In this document: piece after piece, positions 34,969 to 46,365 of the stretch
How the letters are laid out: every line of letters starts with the position of its first letter
How positions within the stretch are numbered: the stretch's first letter is position 1
Origin: Lepas anatifera
Lineage: Eukaryota; Arthropoda; Thecostraca; Lepadidae
Direction of reading: 5' to 3'
Length of the DNA: 64,000 nucleotides
Assembly (NCBI GenBank): GCA_034440635.1
Contig: JAOTON010000333.1
Span: 372,001 to 436,000, forward strand
Notes under the pieces: generated by a model
Told to the model about the DNA's origin: nothing
Databases searched by the model: none
What the model saw: only the letters and a program-made list of their open reading frames with translations
Position numbers and translations under genes: made by a program

Positions 34969-35325
34969 CCGCCTCGGTAGTCAAGTTAGTAGAGTACCTA
35001 CTGGGCTCCGTCCCGCTGCTAAAAATATCATGCTGGGCATATTGGAAGGCTTCGGATCGATTCCCCTGAGGCGCTCCAGCACTCAATATTCATCTGGTAT
35101 ATGTCAGCTGGCAACTGAACGGTCAGAGAATTAATTGAGCGTGGGAGGCAGCCCCTGTGTTTTTTGCAACTTTAAACGTTGTCTTCCAAATTCACCCTCC
35201 ATTGTGCGGGAACTATTCATTACCATGGTGGGGACGGGTTCTCTAAGGCAGGTCCGCTGAGGCTTCAGACATACTTCGATCACCAGCCATCGAACTTGAA
35301 ATAATATGGATAAAATTTATCAAAG
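34969..35325 (+). mobile_element. SINE family A, copy 4, diverged
   Basis: It follows copy 3 from GCCTCGGTAGTCAAGTTAGT through the TCAGCTGGCAACTGAACGGT block to ATGGATAAAATTTATCAAAG. Substitutions in the head have damaged the pol III boxes. Confidence 0.8.
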
Positions 35326-35937
35326 AGAAAAAATTCTGAGCCAGGGTGATACTCACCAGAAATGTTGGGCCCTGAGCGAAGTTTTCTCCTTTTGCCCTAC
35401 AATCAATAAAACATCACGCGTTTCCGCATTGGATACATGATCAGGTAAACTTAAGGTGTGCTCATTGTGCTCCCTTGGATGGTCATTAAATGATACTGTG
35501 TTGCCCATACCTTGTCATGTCCAGCTTTTAAAATCGGACTAGGATCCTTTCCTCTCCAATCAGCAGACATCTGCTGTGGAAGAGTGTGGGACTGCGCGCC
35601 GGCTATCGACCTAGGAGCGCGCTGCACATGTCCGAATTTGTACTCATGCAAGCCACGTTTTTTTACCGGGCCTTCCTGCTCTTTGCGCCCAAAATCAGCG
35701 TCCGTTTCAAGCTTTAGCCATCACTGGTGAATGCTTTGCTGATCTGAGGTACCGCTGCCCAGCTCAGCCCACTACGGGGTAACTATCTGCTCCCACCGGA
35801 CGCACCGCTTGTTGGGACGTAAATGTGCTCGGATGGTGTCAGTTTCCGGGGCCCCCGTCCCGTTGTTCCGCTCCTGCCATCGTTTTACCACCCCTGTTTT
35901 CCGTGTTGTGTAATGAATACATGCTTACGGTTCCAAC
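35326..35937. other. Noncoding region, no gene recognised
   Basis: Moderately GC-rich sequence without a convincing frame or a repeat match. Confidence 0.35.
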
Positions 35938-36260
35938 TCTGGGCCAGCGCTCCCGACTTCAGCGAACTCGACAGCCTTTGCCGGGAAGCAGTCTTGCATT
36001 TTGAAGCTGTTAACCATGCCGATAAATGAGAAATGGTTGTCATGAATTCTTAAAAACTGCATTCTAAGTTAGTTTCCATATGTCTACTTTACAACACCTC
36101 CATTAACATAGCACAATTTCTGCTGAGTTTCTCGCAAGGCAAGTGTACGCGCCTCCACCAATCAGCGGCCGCCGTTCACCATCCAGGCACCGCATGCCCG
36201 CGGGGCACAGAGGTGAGAAGGTCACCCTCGCACTGCGCTGGCGGACACTACCGTGGACTC
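35938..36260 (+). repeat. Family H repeat, copy 3, partial
   Basis: It shares GACTTCAGCGAACT and the GCGCCTCCACCAATCAGCGG block (CCAAT at 36158-36162) with 48855-49110, in the same orientation. The TATAAAA word of the other copies is not present, so the 3' part is lost or changed. Confidence 0.6.
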
Positions 36261-37350
36261 GAAGCGTAGCGGGAGGGATAGCAGGGCGAGTTGTTAGCAT
36301 CTAAGCATCTCTGTATAGTGGTGAGCAAAGTATTCAGCAGCCGCAGATGTAAGTTAAATTATTAACATAATGACACTGCATGGAAAATGGCTTTAAAATA
36401 CCAGCAACCCCCCGTCATATTTTCTGACATTCTTACGCTTATGGTGGCGAGGAGATGTGATGGCGGTCTAAGGGTGTTAGAAGTTGGACTAAGGGAGAGA
36501 GGGACACTCTGTTAGGCATGTGTCAGCACTGGGAAAGTCCAGGAAACGCACTGGGGGCATTCCAAGACAGATCGACCAAGGCATGACACCACCATCTCTC
36601 AGATTTGTACCAAAATTAGTACCCGGCGTTATATGGTGCGAAGAAACAAGATTTGAAAGTTTTGGCTCAATCTATGGAACGGTTACGGAGTTATGGCCCG
36701 ATACATTTTGAGAGGTCACCTATCAACCAATTGTTCTTTGGTTGATATAACAGGGTCAAAGTACAGCAAAATATACTTTGTATACATCATTGCGACTGCA
36801 ATGACCAACAAATTCAATTTTTGACATTTACTTTTAATTTTGGGGCTATTTGTAAATTCTAACGTGATGACCTTAGGTCACGTGACCTGCCGTGACCCCG
36901 AGTACATTAAGAGTTGCAGTTTTTGTTATGCAAAATTTGATTTCAGTCAAATTTCTTTTATACAGAAAACAAAAAAGGTATTTCTCTACAGGTCTGCCAA
37001 ATAGGCCCAGACGTTTTAGGTGTTTTGTAAAAACATGTGCTTCCTCTTTTCCAATACCGGTTTTGTCCGCCCAAAAACGCACCAATGGTCAGACTAATGT
37101 CATGCTTGCCGAAAAAACGCTAGTGTGGGTGGCTTTGACCTATTGAAAATATGACATGGGTTTCTGACCTTAGATGACCTTTAGTGACCCCGTCGACCTC
37201 ACATAAATATGTCCGATACTATGACGAGAAAATGACACACCTTTTGGCCCAGTGCGTTGAAGTGAGCGCCTGGTAATTATATTTCTCCTTTTCTGGTGTA
37301 TTATTTGCTCAATTTCAATAAAGATCATGGCCTAGGGTGGTCCATTATCA
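36261..37350. other. Noncoding region with GACCT-rich stretch
   Basis: TGACCTTAGGTCACGTGACC at 36868-36887 and further GACCT words at 37165-37200 indicate another decayed GACCT-rich element. I could not define its ends. No gene is recognised. Confidence 0.4.
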
Positions 37351-37354
37351 TTAA

Positions 37355-38886
37355 ACCTATTTCCAACAGGGGGGGGGGCGATTCTGCCCGCCCCCAGGTT
37401 TTTCCATAGTATGTCCAAAACGGTTTAAGATAAGCTCATGAAATTTTGTCACTTTCCCTAAAACTAAATAGCGCATGTTTCCTGAAAATTTTGAAAATAT
37501 TTATGGGCCAGAAGCGGAGCTATGGCTCGCTAATTTGAGGGGTTTATCCAGAAGTTGAGGCATTGTCGCCTGCGTTGCGTTTGTCCTACAATAAAGCTGT
37601 CTGTTACAAATTGGCGGCAGTTGCAATGTTTGAATGTTATTACTGAGATCTAGGATGACATTTGATGTATATTTTGAAATAATTTTGGCCATAGGTGGTT
37701 CCAGAAGTTAAAAATGTGGGTTTACAGTGTTATCCATCCGAATTCTTTCAAAGTAAATAGATTGCGTACAAAATATTCGGGAAGGGTGAAGATAGCCATG
37801 CATTGATCCCATATATGTATTATATGACGATAAGAAGACATAGGCGTGCTCAGGTACCGTAATTAGGGGAATTCACACACACTCAAGCTCATATTAGTGT
37901 TGTGTGTGCATTGAATGGGACAAAGCATTGTAACTACGCATTTAGCTCTAACACCAAATGAGATTTGGGATGAGAGTTGAAGTGTATTTCTATATATTTT
38001 CGGCCATAGGCGGTTCCTGCAGCTCAAAATGGGGGTCTTCAATGTTATCCATTCGAACTCTTCCAAAGTGAATAAACGGCCTACAGAATGGACAGTAAGG
38101 GTAAAAATACGGATGTATTGATCTGACCTGTGTATTATATGATATGATATCATAGTAGTGCTCAGGTACCGTAATTAGGGGTTCACTAACTTTCAAGCGT
38201 ATTTTAGTGTTGTATCTGCATTGAATGGGGCAAAGCATTGTAGATATGCATTTAATCCTGACACCAAATTGACACAATTTATTCATAGGCGGATCCAGGA
38301 GTGTTTCTTGGGTCGGGCAGGGGTGGATAAGGTAGGGTAATTTGAAAAGTAGTCATTCCAGAAAGGCGGGGTAGTTTGTCTTACATCACTATTTTGCATC
38401 CCTGAATCCACCTCTGACATGTTTTTGGCATTTGAGCACTTTGCTTGACATAAGAGATATCATACTTTACCTGGCGTGTGCATTTCTGCAAAAAGAAGAC
38501 ATGATAAAAATTCATATAATTCCCCCAACATTTCTGGACCTAGAACTGCCCTTGAATTTTGAATTTCGCCTGATTGAGAGATATGACCATTTTCAAGCAA
38601 TTTCCTGTCAATCCATACCAGTTCCGTGAAAATCAAGCCAAAGAGACTAGAGTTACGGATAATCTAGAAAAGGCGGACATTTTTGTTTATTTTGAACCCC
38701 TACAGTCAATTTTCAAAATTTTGAATTATTATTTTTTCAAAATGGAGTTAAGCGCGAGAGAAATCGATTACAGTTTGAATTTTTAAAATAGGCCGGGTAG
38801 ATTTCGAGATCTTAGGTGGGGAGGGGGCGGCAGAATCTGCCCCCTGTTGGGAATAAGGGGTAGCCGGGAGCCCGTTGGAATTAGGG
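37355..38886. mobile_element. Family G TTAA-flanked non-autonomous element
   Basis: TTAA lies at 37351-37354 and 38887-38890. The left end is ACCTATTTCCAACAGGGGG and the right end, read inward, CCCTAATTCCAACGGG. A second inverted pair lies further in, around GATTCTGCC and GGCAGAATC. The 1532-bp body has no coding frame and includes a roughly 310-bp internal tandem duplication. Ends starting CCCTA next to TTAA match piggyBac-type elements. Confidence 0.75.
37680..38276 (+). repeat. Two-copy tandem duplication inside family G
   Basis: 37680-37965 and 37995-38276 align along their length. Both begin TTTTGGCCATAGG or a close variant, share GTGCTCAGGTACCGTAATTA near their middle, and end with the GGACAAAGCATTGTA/GGGCAAAGCATTGTA block. 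Divergence is considerable, so the duplication is old. Confidence 0.85.
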
Positions 38887-38890
38887 TTAA

Positions 38891-39772
38891 GTCATGAAAA
38901 TCATCGATAGTCAGGTACTACACTGCTAAACCTTTGATAGGTTGTAGGGAAAGTCATCAAAGTTTAGAGACCACATCAAAAAGTAAGCAGGGTCACTGAT
39001 CTGAAATGACCTTCGCCAGTGTATGTCATATATATGGTACAATATAAAACGATACATACCTGGATTGTCATTTGTTTACAGGCTCATAACAGTCGACATT
39101 ACATCGTAGGCTAAAATGACAGAAAGAAGCAAAACACATGTGTATAGGTGAAGTGAAATGTGTGTAGGTGCAATGCTTCCATCTTATTGCTTCATCCTAA
39201 TGGTATCCAGACATTTCCGTCATTTTTTGTGGTACAGATACATACGGCATTAGACGATCTTCAGAATTGCGTTGTGTACTCCACTTCTCGTCTAAAAACC
39301 ATGATCGAGGTGGGCATCGGTTTCTATAATGCATATCTTAATATTAACTTATTACCTAACTGTTCGTGTCTGCCTGTACCAAAATTTGACTGTTCTGTAT
39401 ATTTTTGTGGACATACGCGCTGGAGCAAGGGGGACAAGAGGCTGCCCCCTAAACTTTTGATATCCAAATTACCTTATAAAAAAGTGGGAGGAAATCGGAC
39501 AATTCATTTGCAGCCAATGTGGAGGGCATTGGGTCCGAATTAATGTTTACTGCTTGGAGGGAAAGGTACTCGCTCTCTCGCTTTTTACCGGTGGTGACTA
39601 TTACGTGTATTTTTATTTCAGATATTAGCATGATTGGTTTTTCACGTCCCTTGTTCATTCGCGTAAGTCTACGCCAGCTCCCTTTCTAAGCAGCGATTCA
39701 CTGCCTGACAAAGAGGTGGACAGAGGAAATCAACCAACCCACTGCAGCCGAGTCAGAAAGAGAAGAGAAAGT
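38891..39772. other. Noncoding region upstream of the tRNA gene
   Basis: It contains the first unit of the direct duplication that flanks the tRNA gene. No protein gene is recognised. A 127-codon frame at 39160-39543 overlaps that duplication and has no similarity I know. Confidence 0.4.
39143..39345 (+). repeat. Direct duplication, unit 1
   Basis: It shares CATCTTATTGCTTCATCCTA and the following 150 bases with 40134-40337, with many substitutions. The two units lie about 990 bp apart with the tRNA gene between them. Confidence 0.8.
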
Positions 39773-39844
39773 AGGTCCCGCCGAGATTTGAACTCGGATC
39801 GCAGGATTCAAAGTCCTGAGTGCTAACCATTACACCACGGGACC
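39773..39844 (-). tRNA. tRNA-Gln (anticodon TTG)
   Basis: On the minus strand the sequence folds as a complete cloverleaf. The acceptor pair is GGTCCCG/CGGGACC. The D arm is GTG/CAC with the TAATGGTTAG loop. The anticodon stem CAGGA/TCCTG encloses CTTTGAA, so the anticodon is TTG. The T stem is CCGAG/CTCGG with loop TTCAAAT, and the discriminator base is T, as in animal tRNA-Gln. Every stem is fully paired. It reads CAA codons. The 3' flank is pyrimidine-rich but has no run of four T residues close by, so the pol III terminator is weak or further away. This is the only gene in the window that looks fully functional. Confidence 0.95.
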
Positions 39845-40133
39845 GTTACGTGATAGCGTCACGCTGCAAGGCTCGAGCGCAAAGGGGTAAACTGTTCCTT
39901 TCCCGGAGTTTTATGGCACGTCAGCAGCTAAGGCTATGTCTCCTGTTTCCTTCCCGGTTGACGAGACACAAAATTAATAAAAATTCCCCTGAATTGGACT
40001 CATGCCTCCTAGTGGGAAAGACACGGCTTCTCTTATACGTTCCTAAGTGTGAAATTAGAAAGAAGTATGGACATAGGTATGGACATTGTGCTTGCCGTTC
40101 ATGTTTTTCTGGAGCGCTTGTCATAAGCATATA

Positions 40134-40337
40134 GCGAAATGTATATAGATGGAATGCATCCATCTTATTGCTTCATCCTAATGGCATCCATACGCCTTTG
40201 TTTGTTTTCTTAGTGGTATAGGTACATACATCCGACATCAGGCGATATTCAGAGTTGTGTTTTATCCACCACTCTCGTTTTATACCGATGATCGCAGAGT
40301 GCCTTAGTTCCTATAAAGCAAAGCTTAATCTTAATTG
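40134..40337 (+). repeat. Direct duplication, unit 2
   Basis: This is the second copy of 39143-39345. It shows that a segment of about 1 kb was duplicated in tandem in the past. No second tRNA-Gln follows it in recognisable form. Confidence 0.8.
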
Positions 40338-40674
40338 AGGTTCTCTCGTGGATGTTTCAAAACCATTGCTTTCGTAGACCCGCACTTTTCCGTAGCCTTT
40401 AAATCTGGGTTTAATTCAGTGACCTTCGTTTTTTAAAAGACAATAGCCTTTCTAGAAAAGATTTTAGACCGCATAATCCTTTCAATTCTTTTTCATAATG
40501 ATAGCACATAAGCGGGCATTGGTGAGAAATGAGAAAAGCGAAGAAACTGAGAAAGAATCACACATCGATTAAGAAGCGGAGAAGGAGAATAAGGAACTAA
40601 TATTTAGAAGCAAAAGGAACAGATAAAGAATCAAAAGCCGATAATGGAATATGCGGCCGGCTAGAACAAATGAC
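40338..40674. other. Noncoding region, no gene recognised
   Basis: Purine-rich sequence around 40510-40640 on the plus strand, without a frame or a defined repeat. Confidence 0.35.
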
Positions 40675-40869
40675 GGGGGCGCAGTTCTGTAGTGGTTAGC
40701 ACGCTCACTTTCTACGCGGCCGACCCAGGTTCAAGGCCTGGTGCATTCACTGAAGAAGGAACAATCTGGCTCCCGAAATTCCCTTCCAGCACGGAAAATG
40801 TTGACCACGCAATATGACCATGGCATTTGGTGCGACGATAAGCTCTAAAAATTATCATTATAATTATTA
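40675..40869 (+). mobile_element. SINE family B, second copy
   Basis: The head has TAGTGGTTAGC (A-box-like) and a perfect B box GGTTCAAGGCC. A body follows with CCCTTCCAGCACGG, comparable to CCCTTCCAACAGGG in the copy at 19577. The tail is an A/T-rich ATT-type run. It ends about 35 bp before the large hAT-type element. Confidence 0.75.
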
Positions 40870-41741
40870 GAGCAAATTATGTGACTAATGTGACTAGTCG
40901 ATACAGGGGCGCAGCCAGAGCTTTCGTATGGGGGGCACACCAACTTTGAGGGGCACCCCGGAACGTAACCTAGAAAGCTTACTATATCTTTGTTTATATC
41001 ATTTTTGGGCATCTTTGGTTCAATAAAAATACAAAGAAAATCATTGACGGAGAAGGAAAACTCGATTAAAACCGAAAAAAGGAACAAAATATCACCAAAA
41101 TGCCATGGAAGTAGCCAAAACACTACTTTTTTGGGATAGATTTAAGGACAGCCAACTCATGCAAGTACTTAACATCAGCGGAGCATGTGATATCTGTTAC
41201 TATGTGCAGGTTAAGGCATATTGGAGTCGAACATTTTTTTTGTTATGCCCACTGGTTTTGTCGTGACGAGTGAGCCCTGGCTGAACGTGGATTAAGTTAC
41301 TGGCCTCCCACAATCGCCGTAAGACGAAGAGTGGCATAGTGTCTTTGGAAGAACATATTTTTGCTGCCGGAAAAATTTGGGAGATACCTTTTGAACTCGT
41401 TTATTAAGTTCCATATTCTCACGGATCGGTCCCAGTTAAGAGTAAATAAAAGGTGAACAGGCCGGTGGTTTAGATGAGGATGGTGTGACAGGGCTGAAAA
41501 TTGTAACAACTAGTTCTTCATTTAAATTAATTAGTAGAAATCCTGGTTTAGGGGACTGTGCTCTGAGCTCAGGGGCACATGCCTTTTTATCATCCCTTCC
41601 CAGAATCCACCAGTATAATAAGCAACTTATGTAACCTGGGGTGCCTACGTATCACAAGCCGTTTTAGAGATTCCTCATTCCTCGTTAGCTCCGTTTTACA
41701 AGGGGAGTTTCCATTGTGTTCTTATTCCCCATCTATTCAAG

Positions 41742-43612
41742 ACCAGCTCTGGGGCCCCCAAATGTGGATCAGAGGCCCCCAGAGCAGCTTCCCCCATCCC
41801 CCAGTTGTGCCTCCAGGGACTAGACTAGCTCAGTGACCCCCCCCGAAATGATGGGAGTTGGCCTTGTGTTATTATTATCTGTCTATTCAAGACCACCTCA
41901 GGGACCCCTGATGTAGATCAGGCCACAGAGCAGCTCATGCTTCACCCAGGGACTAGACTAGCTCATTGGTCCCAGAGATGTGGTCATCAAACTAGCTCAA
42001 TGGGCCACAGATACGCTCATAGGGCCTTAAACCAGTTCAAGAAGCCCCAGAACAGTTTAAGGCGCCAGATCACCTCAGGGGGCCTCAAACCAACTTAAGG
42101 GGCTCTCACAAGCTCAGCGCCCAGACCAGCTCAGGGTACACTCAGAACCTAGACCCGCTCTTGGGCCCCAGATCAGCTCTTGGGGCCCCAGATCAGTTCA
42201 GGGGCCTCAAGTCAGGTCAGGGGGCAGGATCAAGTCAGGGCCACTAAATCAGCTCAGGAATCCCTCACCAGCTCGTGGCCCAAGCAGTTCAAAAGTCCCA
42301 GAGCTGCCCAGGGAACACCAGATCGGCCCATAGGGCACCAGATCAGCCTCGGGGACAAATAGTCAGATCAGTGGTCCCCGACCAGCTCGGGGCTCAGATC
42401 ACCTCGGGAATACCAGATCAAGTCAGGGGCACCTAATTAGCTCAGGAGCCCCATACTATCTCAGGGGCCCTCACCAGCCCCCGTGGGCCCAGTTCAGCTC
42501 AGGGCCTGGGAGCTGCTCAGGAAATCACGTAATCAACCCAGGAGGCCCGGGTCAGCTTAGAGGGGACCATATTAGCCATGGGGCACCAGACTAGCTCAGA
42601 GGGAATAAAATGGGCTCAGGAGACACACTGATGACTCAGCAGGCACCAGATCGACTCAGGGGGCATTAGTTAAGTTCAGGAGGCAGTATATCTGCTCAGG
42701 GTGCACCAGATCGATCAGCACAGGGGGCATGTTCAAGTCAGGGGCACTAAATCAGCTCAGGAATCCCTCATAAGCTCGGGGCCCAATCACTTCAAAAGCC
42801 CCATAGCTGCTCAGGGCACACCAGATGCCCATAGGGCACCAGATCAGCTCCGGGGACAAACAATCAGATCAGAGGTCCCCGACCAGCTCGGGAATACCAG
42901 ATCAAGCCAGGAGGCACTTAATCAGCTCAGGAGCCCCATACCATCTCAGGGGCCCTCATCAGCCTCTGTGGGCTCAGCTCAGCTCAGGGCTTTAGATCTG
43001 CTCATGAAATCACGTAAGGAGGCTCAGATCAGCTTAAAGGGCACCAGATTACTCAGGGGGCATCAGATGGGCTCAGGAGGCACCAGATCGACTAAGGGGC
43101 ATGTAGTGCAGCTCAGGTGGCACCAGATCGATCCGCTCAGGGTCCAGATCAGCTCCCAGCCCCCCAGACTATGGCAGGAGCCTAAATCAGCTCAGGGAGC
43201 AACATAACAGCTCAGGGGACACAAGGTGGGCTCAGGGCTCACCAAACCAGCTCAGGGTGGGGGACCAGACCATCTAAGGAGACATCAATAATCAGTTAAG
43301 GGGGCACCTAATCAGCTGAAGAGGCACCATATTGACTTAGGAGACAGAATCAACTTGGGGAGGCATGAGATCAGTTCGGGGGCCCGAATCAGCTCAAGGG
43401 GCCTGAAATCAGCTATAGGGCACCAAACAAGCTCGGCAGCATTAGACTAACTCAGAGAGCATTATATAGGTTCAGGAGGCACAATTATTTGCTCAGTGGG
43501 GCACTCGATTGACTCAGGGGCACCAGATCAGCTTAGAGGGCAAGTAATCAGCTCAAGGGGCCAAGACCAGCTGAGAGGCCACGAGATGAGCTCAAGGAGC
43601 ACCAGATTGGCT
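41742..43612 (+). repeat. Degenerate minisatellite, unit about 20-22 bp
   Basis: The unit approximates GGCACCAGATCAGCTCAGGG and recurs for about 1.9 kb with substitutions and length changes in nearly every copy. It lies wholly within the hAT-type element. Confidence 0.92.
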
Positions 43613-45544
43613 TTACCCGTACGATTATTAGCGACAATGAGGCATTAGATGGACACATACTAGGTGCCCATACTCTTCCCGGGCGCTTGGAAAGGCGATA
43701 GAATGCCCTAGCTGACCGAGAAAATCATTAAGCTGTCCAACAATAGTTTCAATCGCTACATGCGGTCCAGTTACATCTAGGTTCAACGGCTAGGGCACTA
43801 AATTTCGAGCGGCACGGCCCAAATTGGGTACACCACCTGGCAATCAAAAGGGCATCCCGGCAGTGATGGGGCCACGTGCCCCCTGTGCCTTCCTGGCTGC
43901 ACCCCTGGACAGTAGATCAACTCCGGGAGGCATTAAATAAGCTCAGGGGGCCCGGATCAGCTCAAGGGGCACTAAAACAGCTAAAAGGTCTCCAGGCAAG
44001 CTCGGAGGCATCAAACTAACTCAGAGAGTATTTTATAGGCTCAGAAGGCACACTTATTTTCTCATGAGGGCACCAGATTGACTACGAGGGCACCAGATCA
44101 GCTCAGAGGGCACATGATCAGCTCCAGAGGGCACCAGATGAGCTCCGCCCGTACGATTATTGGCGACGAAGAGGCATTATCTGGAAACGAATTACGTGCC
44201 TGTGCTCTTCCCGAGTGCTTGGAAAGGCGACAGAATGCCCTAGCTGACCAAAAGGGCACTTAGTTGTCAAACAATAGTTAAAATCGCTAAATGCGGTCTA
44301 GTTACATCTAGGTTCAACGGCGCAGGGCACTAAATTCCGAGCGGCACGGCCCAAAGAGGGTACACCACCTGGCAATCAAAAGGGCACCCGGCACCGATGG
44401 GTGCACGTGCCCCTGTGCCCCCTGGACAGTTTATAAACTCCGGGAGGCATTAAATAAGTTCAGGGGGCCTGGATCAGCTCAAGGGGCACTAAAACAGCTA
44501 ATAGGGCAGCAGGCAAGCTCGGAGGCATCAGACTAACTTAGAGAGCATGATATAGGTTCAGAAGGCACAATTATTTATTCAGTGGAGGGGGGCACCAGAT
44601 TGACTACGAGGGCATCAGATCAGCTCAGAAGGCACATGATCACCTCCAGGGGGCACCAGATGAGCTCCACACGTACGATTATTGGCGACGATGAGGCATT
44701 ATCTGGAAACGGATTACGTGCCTATACTATTCCCGGGTGCTTGGAAAGGCGACAGAATGTTTTAGGTGACCAAAAAGGCACTTAATTGTCAAACAATAGT
44801 TGAAATCGCTAAGTGCAGCCTAGTTCCATCTAGGTTCAACGGCGTAGGGCACTAAATTTCCTGCGGCACGGCCCAAAAGGGGGTACACCACCTGGCAATC
44901 AAAAGGGCACCCGGCACCGATGGGGGCACATGCCCCCTGTGTCCCCTGGCTGCGGCCCTGGACAGTAGATAAACTACGGGAGGCATTAAATAAGTTCAGG
45001 GGACCCGGATCAGTTCAAGGGGCACTAAAACAGCTAATAGGGCACCGGGCAAGCTCGGAGGCATCAGACTAACTCAGAGAACATTATATAGATTCAGAAG
45101 ACACAATTATTTTCTCAGGGGGGGGCACCAGGTTGACTACGAGGGCATCAGATCAGCTCAGAGGGCACATGATCAGCTCCAGGGTTCAGGACCAGCGCTC
45201 AGGGGGCACAAGATGAGCTCAAGGGGCACCAGATTAGCTCTGCCCATATGATTATTGGCGACGATGAGGTATTATCTGGAAACGGATTACGTGCCTATAC
45301 TCTTCCCGGGTGCTTGGAAAGGCGACAGAATGCCCCAACTGACCAAAAAAGGCACTTAATTGTCAAACAATAGCTTAAATCACTAAATGCAGTCTAGTTC
45401 CATCTAGGCTCAACGACGTAGTGTACTAAATTTCGAGCGGCACGGCCCAAAGAGGGCACACCACCTGACAATCAAAAGGGCACTCCGGCACCGATGCATC
45501 GGTGGGGGCACGTGCCCCCTGTGCCCCCCCTGGCTGCGCCCCTG
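43613..45544 (+). repeat. Higher-order tandem repeats of about 520-570 bp
   Basis: The anchor CGTACGATTATT recurs at 43618, 44150 and 44672, with a variant at 45245. After each anchor comes the same non-satellite block (CTTGGAAAGGCGA, then GCACGGCCCAAA, then GCACGTGCCCCCTGTG), followed by fresh minisatellite units. Units end in TGGCTGCACCCCTG (43894-43907), a deleted form near 44420, TGGCTGCGGCCCTG (44947-44960) and the true terminus at 45531-45544. Confidence 0.9.
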
Positions 45545-45552
45545 AGTCGATA

Positions 45553-46365
45553 GGAGGAAACACAACTAGACAGCAAGCAAAGAAAACGAATAAAATGAAA
45601 AAAACGAAGGAACACCACAAAAATGCCCGAAAAGTAAATTCAACACGACAAACAACCAAATATTCCGCAAAACATACAGTCCAAACTATAAGGCCCACAA
45701 ATGCATAACTTCAAGAAATTAGAGATAAGAAGCGCCTTCAGCAGTGGAATAAGAGTGCTGCAATACCAGCAGTGCAGTATTGCTTGTAGTAAAACTACCA
45801 ACCAGGAGTGTCTTGGCTCATCTCAAATGTTGAGGATCGTCACTTTTAAAACCATACTTTTGATCGAATACTAATCAGATGATAACGTGCGGATCAGAGC
45901 CTTGTATCACGGCACTGCACCAAAGCGCGCGCCCCCACACTGCTGACGAACTCCAGTCTAAGTTGTAAGCGCTGCAGCTGGAAGCAGACTTGGTCGGCAA
46001 CGATCTCTCCCCGCGGCCCCGCCGTGTAATCCGGCCGAGCAATCTGTCCGAGCTGTATGGAGGTGCCCTGTGATGAGCCGGCGCGCCACAGATGCCGCCT
46101 GCCAGCTCAGCAGTCGGAGCGGTGGGGGAAGAACGGCGCAACAGTCTCCAGCACTCGCTATGAAAGGCCGCCTCATCACGGCCGTCAGCGAGGTGACGGC
46201 ATGTTTAAAAGAGAAATCAGAGCCTGGTGTGAACGGCTCATGGTAAGTTGAGGTACAGACAGTTCAAACTTATTATCCAACATCAAGCGATAATTCTTTA
46301 TCCGAATGATTTCCTATGTTGATTGAATATTCTTTCTAGGCTTTGAGTGAGAAGATATGTAATAT
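45553..46365. other. Noncoding region with a GC-rich patch
   Basis: 45880-46190 is GC- and CpG-rich, with overlapping frames on both strands that look compositional. No gene is recognised. Confidence 0.4.

Larger units (their letters stand above)
40904..45544. mobile_element. Large hAT-type non-autonomous element containing satellite DNA
   Basis: The ends are exact inverted repeats of CAGGGGCGCAGCCAG, and a perfect 8-bp target duplication AGTCGATA lies at 40896-40903 and 45545-45552. This signature is diagnostic of hAT transposition. The 4641-bp interior has no transposase. Instead it holds a roughly 20-bp minisatellite (41742-43612) and three to four higher-order repeats of about 530 bp, each ending in a copy of the terminal sequence. 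The 168-codon frame at 42701-43207 is a by-product of the minisatellite. Confidence 0.92.

Noticed and set aside
42701..43207. 168-codon frame in the minisatellite
   Set aside because: It consists of repeats of the 20-bp unit read in one frame. Length drift between units is by chance free of stops, and neighbouring units fall in other frames.
41742..45544. CRISPR-like array
   Set aside because: Units are contiguous, degenerate and 20-22 bp long with no unique spacers, and the window is eukaryotic.
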